Positions 1-5,693 of a stretch of DNA of 11,020 nt are shown here, piece after piece. The stretch lies in contig JAIVIG010000318.1 of the NCBI GenBank assembly GCA_020200675.1, positions 1-11,020 on the forward strand. The letters are read 5' to 3'. The stretch comes from Actinomycetota bacterium (GTDB taxonomy: Bacteria; Actinomycetota; Rubrobacteria; Rubrobacterales; Rubrobacteraceae). How positions within the stretch are numbered: position 1 is the stretch's first letter; each line of letters opens with the position of its first letter. Below the pieces are notes generated by a model that saw only the letters and a program-made list of their open reading frames with translations, was not told where the DNA came from and ran no database searches. The position numbers and the translations under genes were made by a program.

Positions 1-100
1 TACGCCAGCTGCTTACCAAGGTACGCCTGCACCTAGCTTCGGGGCATCCCGGCCAACGTCTATGGAACGCCCTCTCGTCGGCAGGCCAAAAACACGCTCG

Positions 101-800
101 TGAATAATCCAGGCTAGAGCACCTCACCGGCAAGACCCTTAGCAACTCTACGGCACGTCGACTCCTGAAGCGCCTTGGCTTCAGCCGTAAAAAGGGGCTG
201 TGGGGGCGATGGAGCGAGACGAGTTCTTGAGGGCGGCTTGGCGAGTGATGGTAGCCGGGGCGCTAGCCCCTCAGCGACTGGTGTTCGTCGATGAGATGGG
301 GGCGAACACCGCGCTTTGTCCGCTATACGCTTGGTCCAAGCGCGGTGAGCGGGTGCGCATGAAGGCGCCGCGCAACCGCGGGCCTAACACGACGCTGCTT
401 TCGAGCATGAGCACGGAAGGTATGGGGCCGTGCCTGGAAGTGGAGGGCTCCACCAACGCTGTGGTGTTCGAGACCTACATCGAGAAGATACTCACGCCCA
501 CGCTTGGGCCGGGGCAGGTCGTGGTGATGGACAATCTCTCTGCCCACAAGGGCCAGAGGGTCAAAGAGCTCATCGAGAGGCAGGGGTCGGAGTTGTTGTA
601 CCTACCATCCTACTCGCCGGACTTGAAATCCCATCGAGGAAGCCTTCGCCAAGATCAAGGGCATCCTGCGAAAAGCCGAGGCTCGCACCCGAGAGACCCT
701 GGTCGAGGCTATGGGATCGGCGATCTCGGCGATCAGCCCCCAAGATGCTCGGGGCTTCTTTAAACACTGTGGGTACGACACGCAGGTTCAATCGTTATGA
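101..800 (+). pseudogene. IS630-family transposase, multiply frameshifted
   Basis: This encodes the DDE transposase of an IS630/Tc1-mariner-type insertion sequence. The catalytic core is readable from a GTG at 200: first Asp in FVDEMG (codon 290-292), second Asp in VVMDNLSAHK (530-532), third acidic residue in NPIEE (636-638). The frame breaks at 626-629, where one extra A in the ttgaaat tract changes YSPDLNPIEEAF to YSPDLKSHR. The frame one base later continues cleanly from 627 to TGA 798-800. Upstream, residues like LSNSTARRLLKRLGFSRKKG (141-197) belong to the helix-turn-helix part but lie in another frame. A further shift near 105-114 is needed to go back past a stop. The extreme N-terminus is unreadable or outside the window. 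The right IS end is probably near 800-811. The family is clear, and the copy as read cannot make a full transposase. Confidence 0.85.
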
Positions 801-809
801 CGAACGCTG

Positions 810-881
810 TAGAAGTTCCTGAACGAACTTCGGGTGAACGTACTTCGAGAACAGTAGATACGCGCAGGTGTAGCGCAGCAA
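810..881 (-). pseudogene. Tyrosine recombinase (phage-type integrase) C-terminal remnant
   Basis: On the minus strand 24 codons read LLRYTCAYLLFSK, then YVHPKFVQELL. In tyrosine recombinases this matches the stretch around the second catalytic Arg (LRHTCATLLL) followed by the HPKFVQELLGHSS segment. The match stops at ELL, exactly where the adjoining transposase tail begins, so the GH of the catalytic LGH motif and the nucleophilic Tyr are gone. Upstream of codon 881 the HxxR histidine region is not recognisable. I read this as the relic of an integrative element, cut by the neighbouring IS630 copy. The assignment rests on pattern recognition over a short stretch. Confidence 0.6.
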
Positions 882-1066
882 ACTAGGACACGAACCCTGG
901 GTTCTGTCGGCTCCCTGGTGAACACTTTCCGACCCGACGCGAGACGCCCGATGGGGTGGGGTAAGCGGTAGGCACGAAGCGGGGCCCTGCCTCTCGGGGA
1001 CGTCCCAACGCGTACGGGTACCGTGCCCGGCGTTGCGACGACTTCCCGGCGTTGCCCGGATCGTCG

Positions 1067-1540
1067 CTAGGGCGTGCGCGCCACTTCCAACCGACTGCGG
1101 ATCATGACCAGGCGGCCGGTAGCGCGGGCCAGCTCCCCCAGGTCCGCCCGACCGTCCCGGCCCACCCTCACGCCGAAGTACTTCCCGTCGTGCGGGTTGC
1201 GTCTCAGGTAGTAGGCGAAGCGTTCGGCCACCGCCTCGGGGTCCCTCACCGCCACCGCGGTCCCTCGCACCTCGCGCCCCCGCAGCCGGAGCGACACCGG
1301 CCTCTCCTCGCGGAAGTTCTTCCACCAGGAGAACCGCGTGAAGGTCATCAGCCCCTCCGGATCCTCCGCGTAGCCGACCGGGAAGGAGTAGGTACTGCCG
1401 CTCCTGACGCCCTCGAAGGTCAGCACCACCATCGTGGAGCTGACCGGCTGGTGCCACCCCGAACGCAACCACGCCCGCATCAGGCGGTTGACCGCCGGCA
1501 GGAGCGCCCTCCACACCCGAGTGGATTGCCAGTCCGTCAC
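1067..1540 (-). CDS. Deazaflavin (F420)-dependent nitroreductase family protein
   Basis: This is a 157-residue protein of the DDN/DUF385 family, split-barrel flavin-type proteins that mostly bind F420 (some bind FMN or heme) and reduce or oxidise small organic substrates in the cytoplasm. Visible hallmarks are the strand VVLTFEGVRSGSTYSFPVGY (about residues 38-57), the family's 'T.GR.SG....PV.Y' signature, and SWWKNFREERPVSLRLRG (71-88), the usual 'W..N......V.....G' strand. The C-terminal helix carries RNPHDGKYFGV. Two adjacent GTG codons could start it, at 1543 or 1540. A GGAGG at 1546-1550 lies 5 nt from the 1540 GTG but only 2 nt from the other, so I prefer 1540. It stands alone and points away from the next rightward genes. 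The true substrate and cofactor cannot be read from sequence. Confidence 0.85.
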   Translation of the reverse strand: MTDWQSTRVWRALLPAVNRLMRAWLRSGWHQPVSSTMVVLTFEGVRSGSTYSFPVGYAEDPEGLMTFTRFSWWKNFREERPVSLRLRGREVRGTAVAVRDPEAVAERFAYYLRRNPHDGKYFGVRVGRDGRADLGELARATGRLVMIRSRLEVARTP

Positions 1541-1653
1541 CACAACCTCCCGTGTCGGGTACGGCGCGACAGAGCCCGAACCGCGGTCGCCGGTCCCTCG
1601 GCTCGGGTGTAGTGTGGCCGGGTTCGACGTGGTCAGGCAAGGAGAGGATTCAC

Positions 1654-1776
1654 GTGAGGACCGTAGTTGCGAAGCCGAAACCTACCCTTCCTTCTCTCCC
1701 CAAGAGCACGGATCGCCGTAAGGGCTCACAGCCAGGATGCGCCGTGCTCCTGCATGGGCTACGATTCCCTCCATAG
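1654..1776 (+). CDS. Possible 40-residue ORF of unknown function
   Basis: A GTG at 1654 follows a good ribosome site (GGAGAGG, 1641-1647, 6-nt gap) and opens 40 codons ending in TAG 1774-1776. The product begins VRTVVAKPKPTLPSLPKS and is basic and proline-rich, with no recognised motif. It ends 20 bases before the next gene's start, so it could be a small protein, a leader peptide, or the front end of a decayed gene. The ribosome site is the main support; codon use is not convincing. Confidence 0.3.
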   Translation: MRTVVAKPKPTLPSLPKSTDRRKGSQPGCAVLLHGLRFPP

Positions 1777-1796
1777 ATTCGGCAGGAGGGGGGAAC

Positions 1797-2135
1797 GTGC
1801 TCACAACAAAGCGTGCAACGACGATAGCGATGGCGGCAGGGCTCGTGGTCCTTCTGCTCGCGTGGTACTTTACCGGGCAGGGGTTCGCCCAAAGTGAGAG
1901 TAAAGCCGGAGGAACCACGGCAGCAGCGCCGAAAACCCCCGCCACCCCGCCCAAAGGCGAAACCAAGGCTCCCTCGCCACCTCCTTCCCCGCGTCCGGCC
2001 CCGCCCCCAGCACCCAAAGCCGACGGAGCGCTCATGAACGCTGGAGGACCGAAGGATGGACCCGTTCCACGGATGCCCGGCGGGAAGTGCCCCAAAGAGT
2101 TCCCGAAGGAGCGCGGCGGCGCCTGCTTCAAGTAG
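1797..2135 (+). CDS. Small exported or membrane-anchored proline-rich protein
   Basis: This is a 112-residue hypothetical protein. The GTG at 1797 is preceded by AGGAGGGGG (1784-1792) at a 4-nt gap. An upstream in-frame ATG at 1737 has no such site and would add 20 non-conserved-looking residues. The N-terminus is a short basic stretch (TTKR) followed by about 20 hydrophobic residues (TIAMAAGLVVLLLAWYFTG) and GFAQSES, so it is either a cleavable signal peptide or a single anchor. Residues about 37-75 are rich in Pro, Ala, Lys and Thr, typical of a wall-spanning linker. The end has two cysteines in GGKCPKEFPKERGGACFK, which could form a disulfide or a small conserved tail motif. I do not recognise a family. 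It looks real from signal, ribosome site and composition; function unknown. Confidence 0.7.
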   Translation: MLTTKRATTIAMAAGLVVLLLAWYFTGQGFAQSESKAGGTTAAAPKTPATPPKGETKAPSPPPSPRPAPPPAPKADGALMNAGGPKDGPVPRMPGGKCPKEFPKERGGACFK

Positions 2136-2426
2136 ACGCGTCATCCCCTCGTTCCCTTTCTCCCGATCCGCGGAGGAAGCAGCCGGGCGAGACCGCCTCG
2201 GAGAGGGATCTGCAACTTCGATGAGTTCTGGGTCTACGACTTCGACACACAGCGTGAGGACCCTTTGGAAAGGCCGTCCTCGTGGGACCTGCCCAAACGC
2301 TGCACGGCCCTGACCTTTCTGTTCCCGGAGAATAGAGAGCCGCAGTTCGGAAACAACCGTGTGGCCGTCACTCGCGCCGTCGCTGCCACATGCGGAAGCA
2401 GGCGTTTACTAGAACTCGTCTCGTAA
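2136..2426 (+). pseudogene. Start-less reading frame, likely gene remnant
   Basis: The frame directly after the TAG of the preceding gene stays open for 96 codons to TAA 2424-2426. It has no ATG start; the only in-frame GTG (about 2361) and TTG are internal. From about 2208 the translation looks like real protein: NFDEFWVYDFDTQREDPLER, then TALTFLFPE and EPQFGNNRVAVTRA. Aromatic and acidic residues are well distributed and the frame has coding-like third positions. The first 24 codons do not look coding. I take it as the 3' part of a decayed gene whose beginning is lost. I cannot name the family with confidence. Confidence 0.4.
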
Positions 2427-2432
2427 ACGCCT
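2400..2432 (+). terminator. Perfect 10-bp hairpin, terminator-like
   Basis: Bases 2400-2409 (aggcgtttac) are the exact reverse complement of 2423-2432, with a 13-nt loop. No T-run follows (aattgaga), so it is not a classical intrinsic terminator. The position, after the decayed frame and before the leader of the FAD oxidase, suits a transcription stop or an mRNA-processing or insulating element. Confidence 0.4.
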
Positions 2433-2504
2433 AATTGAGATCCTTCTGCGTCTCGGAAACACTAAAGTTCTTTCCCCTTCATGCCGATAACCTTGTCGAC
2501 GAGA

Positions 2505-2575
2505 CGAAAAGGCGAATCCGTCGCGAGGCGGGGGTGCAGAGCCAAGGGCCTCTCCCCGAGGCAACCTGGCTACCG
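2505..2575 (+). promoter_or_regulatory. Candidate GEMM / cyclic-di-GMP-I-like riboswitch
   Basis: The 5' leader of the FAD oxidase folds like the GEMM aptamer. AAAAGGCGAATCC (2507-2519) resembles the conserved GGCAAACC strand. Stem CCGTC (2518-2522) with GGCGG (2527-2531) closes a GCGA tetraloop, a GNRA loop as in the family's second helix. GGTGCAGAGCC (2533-2543) resembles the joining strand GACGCAAAGCC. A second hairpin pairs AGCCA 2540-2544 with TGGCT 2567-2571, GG 2546-2547 with CC 2565-2566, and GCCT 2548-2551 with AGGC 2559-2562, with unpaired A bulges like the tetraloop-receptor side. It ends CTGGCTACCG, like the family's CCGGGTTACCG. Caveats: a closing first helix is not evident, and several conserved joining-strand bases differ. 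It lies 24 nt before the ATG, so control would probably act on the ribosome site or nearby. Confidence 0.55.
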
Positions 2576-2598
2576 AACCGAAAGAGGGAGCTTTACAG

Positions 2599-4146
2599 AT
2601 GGCAAAGCGCGCTAGGCTGATTGAACCCACGACTTCTATGACGCGCCGACAGTTCGTTCGACGTACGGGAAAGGCCGCCCTGGGCCTCATCATTCTCTCT
2701 CAGGGTGGGCTTCTGAGCGGGTGTGGGAGCACGAGCACTAGCGGCACCAGCTCCAGTACCTGGGATGAGCTTGCCCAAAGGCTTCAAGGCTCGCTTGTAC
2801 GTCCGGGTGACGCCTCCTATGGTGAGCTATATCTTCCCTTCAATCGCCGCTATGAGGATGTGCGTCCTCAGGGAATCGCTTCCTGTCTCGACCCTTCCGA
2901 CGTGCGCGAGTCGGTCCTCTGGGCGCGCGAGCACGATGTGCCGGTCGCCATACGCTCGGGAGGACACAACTACGCCGGTTACTCGACCACCGAAGGGCTC
3001 CTGATCGACCTCGGCCAGATGCAAAGTGTCGACGTCGACGACGATACCGGAATTGCGACCGTACAAGTAGGCGCTCGCAACACCGACGTCTACGAAAGCC
3101 TCCAGCCTCACGAGGCAGCCATCTCCGCCGGGCGGTGTCCGACCGTTGCGATCGGCGGTCTGGTGCTGGGTGGTGGGATCGGCTTCAGTTCTCGCAAGCT
3201 CGGGCTAACCTGCGATAGCCTGTTAGAGACCGAGATCGTCACGGCTGACGGGCAGATACTCACCTGCAACGAGAAAGAGAACGAAGATCTATTCTGGGCC
3301 TGCCGTGGAGGCAGCGGAGGCAACTTCGGCGTCAACGTCTCCTACACTTTCCAGGCGACTCCGGTCGAGGATGTCTCGATCTACGATCTCCAGTGGAACC
3401 TCGAAGATGGAGAGAAGGTGCTCCCGGCGCTACAGGAGATCGCCCTGCAAGCGCCAGATGACTTCTCTTGCCGCATGGGTGGCGGTCGTTCGGGAGAAGA
3501 AGATAGCGGTGGCCGTGGTTCGCCGAACGTCAACGCCCTCGGCCAGTACTTCGGGCCGCGAGAGGACCTGCTGGAGATATTGGAGCCGGTACTGCGTCTG
3601 GCGGAACCAACGAAGAAAGTCATCGAGGACAAGACTTTCTGGCAGGCCAAGGACTATTTTTTCCACAACACACCCATTGACCGCTTTCAAGTCAAGTCGA
3701 CCTTAGTCCAGCAGGAACTGCCCGAGCAGGGGATCGAAGAGTTACTCCGGAATGTGGACAGCTGGCCGGGAAGCTCGAACGAGGACGGTGGCGGCTTCGC
3801 CATGTTCGCTCTCGGCGGTGCCATCTCGGGCATCCCTAAAGAGGAAACGGCCTACGTGCATCGCGACTCGCGGTTCCTCTTGGCCATCGACAGCTCCTGG
3901 GCCAGCAGCGATTCTGACCGCACCGGGCAGGCAAACATCGATTGGGTTGAGGGGTTCGCCGACGGAATGCGAGCGTACACGACGGAGTACGCCTACCAGA
4001 ACTTCATCGATCGTTCGCAGGCTGACCCAGCACACGCCTACTACGGTGATAACCTCAATCGCCTGATCGACATCAAAAGTCGCCACGACCCCGACGACTT
4101 CTTTCAATTTGCTCAGAGCGTGCCCCAGCGTCAACCTACGGCCTGA
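2599..4146 (+). CDS. Tat-exported FAD-binding oxidase, berberine bridge enzyme family
   Basis: This is a 515-residue flavoprotein oxidase of the PCMH/berberine-bridge (BBE) family, which oxidises alcohols, sugars or amines with covalent FAD and passes electrons to O2 or another acceptor. Residues 15-24 hold a twin-arginine motif (TRRQFVRRTG), followed by a hydrophobic stretch and a lipobox LSGC (Cys42), so a folded, Tat-exported lipoprotein is expected. The FAD-binding loop is RSGGHNYAGYS (119-129) with His123, the usual 8-alpha-histidyl site. GRCPTVAIGG places Cys180 at the 6-S-cysteinyl site, so the flavin may be bicovalent. The C-terminus has the BBE signature (NFIDRS, YYGDNLNRL, DPDDFFQFAQSVP). 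ATG 2599 has GAGGGAG at 2584-2590 (8-nt gap); the later ATG at 2638 has no ribosome site. Leader RNA at 2505-2575 may control it. The substrate cannot be inferred. Confidence 0.93.
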   Translation: MAKRARLIEPTTSMTRRQFVRRTGKAALGLIILSQGGLLSGCGSTSTSGTSSSTWDELAQRLQGSLVRPGDASYGELYLPFNRRYEDVRPQGIASCLDPSDVRESVLWAREHDVPVAIRSGGHNYAGYSTTEGLLIDLGQMQSVDVDDDTGIATVQVGARNTDVYESLQPHEAAISAGRCPTVAIGGLVLGGGIGFSSRKLGLTCDSLLETEIVTADGQILTCNEKENEDLFWACRGGSGGNFGVNVSYTFQATPVEDVSIYDLQWNLEDGEKVLPALQEIALQAPDDFSCRMGGGRSGEEDSGGRGSPNVNALGQYFGPREDLLEILEPVLRLAEPTKKVIEDKTFWQAKDYFFHNTPIDRFQVKSTLVQQELPEQGIEELLRNVDSWPGSSNEDGGGFAMFALGGAISGIPKEETAYVHRDSRFLLAIDSSWASSDSDRTGQANIDWVEGFADGMRAYTTEYAYQNFIDRSQADPAHAYYGDNLNRLIDIKSRHDPDDFFQFAQSVPQRQPTA

Positions 4147-4150
4147 TCCC

Positions 4151-4164
4151 GGCCCCGTGGGGCC
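4151..4164. terminator. GC hairpin between convergent genes
   Basis: GGCCCC (4151-4156) pairs with GGGGCC (4159-4164), realistically as a 5-bp stem with a CGTG loop, 5 nt after the TGA of the oxidase and before the end of the leftward operon. A short, GC-only hairpin without a U-tract is a weak terminator call, though the convergent position fits a shared stop. Confidence 0.35.
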
Positions 4165-4182
4165 CTCAAATCCTTTGCTGAC

Positions 4183-4818
4183 TCAGGCAGCGATCGTGAC
4201 TGCATGTCCGACCAGTGCGGGGTCCTGGGCGGCGGCCAGCATCGCGGTCGCCAGGTCGGCGCGAGACACACTCCAGGCACGGGGTAGCGGGCCGTCGACT
4301 GCGGTCCGGTAGCGCCCCGTCGATGCTCCGTTGGTGAGCCGGGGCGGTCGGAACACCGTCCAGTCGCGGTCGCTGGCGGCCAGCAGGTTCTCCATCCGGC
4401 GCATGTCGTCGTACCCACCGCCGAAGAACCGGTGCAGCAGAGGATGCACGAGATAACGGTCGACCGCGCTCTTCTGGTCATCCGGTCCGACTGGGGCTGC
4501 GGTCACCCCGACGAATCGGCGTACGTCCGCGTCGCGCATAGCGGCGAGCACCGCCGCCGTGCCCGCCGAGTATACCGTCGTCGGCCGGTTCATCTGCCGA
4601 CTGCCGAGCGCCGAGAGCACGGCGTCGGCCCCGACAACCCCGTCGCGCAGAGATGCTGGGTCCAGTACGTCGCCGGGAACCACGCGCAGCCGCGGGTCGG
4701 TGGGAGCCACCGCGTCGGGACGCCGCGCTACCGCGGTCACCTCGTGGCCGGCGGCGAGCGCCTGCCGGACGATCTGCTCGCCTGTGGACCCGGTCGGGCC
4801 GAACACCGTCAGTTTCAT
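4183..4818 (-). CDS. NAD(P)H-binding protein, NmrA / atypical SDR (SDR_a5-like)
   Basis: This is a 211-residue Rossmann-fold protein with the nucleotide loop GPTGSTG at residues 7-13, followed by the expected acidic and basic pattern (VTAVARRPD, then VVPGDVLDPASL). DAVLSALGS and a VRRFVGVTAA strand are typical of NAD(P)H-binding atypical SDRs such as biliverdin/flavin-reductase-B-like or quinone-reductase-like proteins. The classical YxxxK catalytic pair is not apparent, as is common in this group, so it may be a reductase, epimerase-like enzyme or redox sensor. A GGAGG at 4825-4829 lies 6 nt from the ATG. The ATG overlaps the stop of the preceding 41-residue ORF (ATGA), so translation is probably coupled. 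It is the last gene of the ECF41-linked leftward operon. Confidence 0.88.
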   Translation of the reverse strand: MKLTVFGPTGSTGEQIVRQALAAGHEVTAVARRPDAVAPTDPRLRVVPGDVLDPASLRDGVVGADAVLSALGSRQMNRPTTVYSAGTAAVLAAMRDADVRRFVGVTAAPVGPDDQKSAVDRYLVHPLLHRFFGGGYDDMRRMENLLAASDRDWTVFRPPRLTNGASTGRYRTAVDGPLPRAWSVSRADLATAMLAAAQDPALVGHAVTIAA

Positions 4819-4940
4819 CGTGGGCCTCCCGGACGTCGCGGGTGCGGATGCGCCGCATCCTCGTCGCGGAACTCACCACAGCCCACCTCACCTTCGCTCC
4901 CGAACCGGAACTCGAGGATCTCGTTGATCTCCTTGGCCAT
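4815..4940 (-). CDS. Small coupled ORF (41 residues), unknown
   Basis: ATG 4938-4940 begins immediately after the CMD stop (TGA 4941-4943), with GAGGAGG upstream at 4946-4952. The ORF ends in a TGA that shares bases with the ATG of the next gene. The first 28 residues (MAKEINEILEFRFGSEGEVG, then CGEFRDED) look like genuine protein. The last dozen (HPHPRRPGGPR) are low-complexity and arginine- and proline-rich, so the ORF could be a truncated gene that has drifted into the next gene's leader. The exact stop-start junctions on both sides argue that it is translated, if only to pass ribosomes along. I do not recognise a family. Confidence 0.5.
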   Translation of the reverse strand: MAKEINEILEFRFGSEGEVGCGEFRDEDAAHPHPRRPGGPR

Positions 4941-5528
4941 TCATACCTCCTCAGTGGTTTCGTCGGCCCATGGCACGCGGCAGGCGTCGCCGGAGCTGAA
5001 GCCCTGCTCGGTGATGCCGAGCGCCGAGTTCATCCGTGAGCGTAGGTTCTCCAACGCGATCTGGTACGTCAGCTCCACGACGCCATCGCGCCCGAAACGG
5101 CGCTCCAGATCGGCGACCTGCTCGTCGGTGACCTCGGAGTGCGTCGCGGTCATCGCGTCAGCATAGGCAATCGCGGCACGCTCGTCGTCGCTGTAGCGGG
5201 GAGAGGTCGCGTAGTCGCCGATCTCCTTTAGTCGATCGATGTCGAGGCCATCGAGCCGCGCCAGCATGGTGCCGAAGTCGACGCACCAGGAGCAGCCGAC
5301 AGTCCACGCCACTCGGTAGACGGCGAGGTCGCGGACGTTGGCAGGGAGCACCGTCGACGCCTTTCCAGCCACGGTCTCGGCAATTACGTACGCCACGAAC
5401 AGTTTGCGGTGGTTGGCCGTCACCGCGAGCGGCTCGGGCACCTCGCCGAAGCGCCGCTTTGCGTACCAGTAGGACAGCTTGATCAGCGGGCCGACTTCGT
5501 CGGGGGAAACGGCGGGTATGCGAGTCAT
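4941..5528 (-). CDS. Carboxymuconolactone decarboxylase (CMD/AhpD-like) family protein
   Basis: This is a 195-residue all-helical CMD-family protein. The key motif is VAWTVGCSWCVDFGTMLA (74-91) with Cys79-x2-Cys82, the redox pair of AhpD-type alkylhydroperoxidases. The helix after it (YSDDERAAIAYADAMTATHS) and the tail YQIALENLRSRMNSALGI are typical of the long CMD subfamily. It probably acts in the cytoplasm on peroxides or related reactive small molecules; true decarboxylase activity is unlikely, since the family name is historical. I start it at 5528, where GGAGGT (5534-5539) sits 5 nt upstream. A longer reading from 5573 adds 15 residues without a ribosome site and overlaps the preceding remnant. 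It lies in the leftward ECF41-linked operon, and CMDs are the classic partner of ECF41 sigma factors. Confidence 0.9.
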   Translation of the reverse strand: MTRIPAVSPDEVGPLIKLSYWYAKRRFGEVPEPLAVTANHRKLFVAYVIAETVAGKASTVLPANVRDLAVYRVAWTVGCSWCVDFGTMLARLDGLDIDRLKEIGDYATSPRYSDDERAAIAYADAMTATHSEVTDEQVADLERRFGRDGVVELTYQIALENLRSRMNSALGITEQGFSSGDACRVPWADETTEEV

Positions 5529-5548
5529 CTGTGACCTCCTACTCCTTC

Positions 5549-5692
5549 TTATCTGCTTAACACGCTGACCCAAGGCCGCAAAAGCGCCGGCTCGTTGTAG
5601 TGCCGGGCGACCTCGTCCCAGATCTCGTCCGGTACGCCGGGTCCGTGGTTGGCGAGCCGGGACTGAACCTTCACGGTCAGCTGCTGCGGCAC
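5549..5692 (-). pseudogene. Remnant of a second CMD/AhpD-like protein
   Basis: The minus frame from a GTG at 5692 to TAA 5549-5551 encodes about 47 residues. VQSRLANHGPGVPDEIWDEV, then ARHYNEPAL, resembles the C-terminal helices of short AhpD-type CMD proteins, whose usual text is '...VPDEVWDEAARHYDEKALAALVLAIA.INAWNR'. After EPAL the expected AALVLAI is replaced by LRPWVSVLSR. This fits a small indel around 5575-5583, which restores AALVSV in another frame. Nothing follows: the sequence stops and the intact CMD begins. The N-terminal half with its CxxC is absent. It begins just after the stop of the preceding NAD(P)H-binding gene. Confidence 0.55.
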
Positions 5693-5693
5693 G

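Noticed and set aside
1026..1055. Direct repeat CCCGGCGTTGC (1026-1036, 1045-1055) as a terminator or regulatory site
   Set aside because: It is a direct, not inverted, repeat, short, and in very GC-rich sequence; no structure supports a function.
795..1640. 281-codon minus-strand frame over the nitroreductase gene
   Set aside because: It runs out of frame through the real deazaflavin gene and has low-complexity Gly/Arg content; only its last 24 codons are meaningful, as the recombinase relic.
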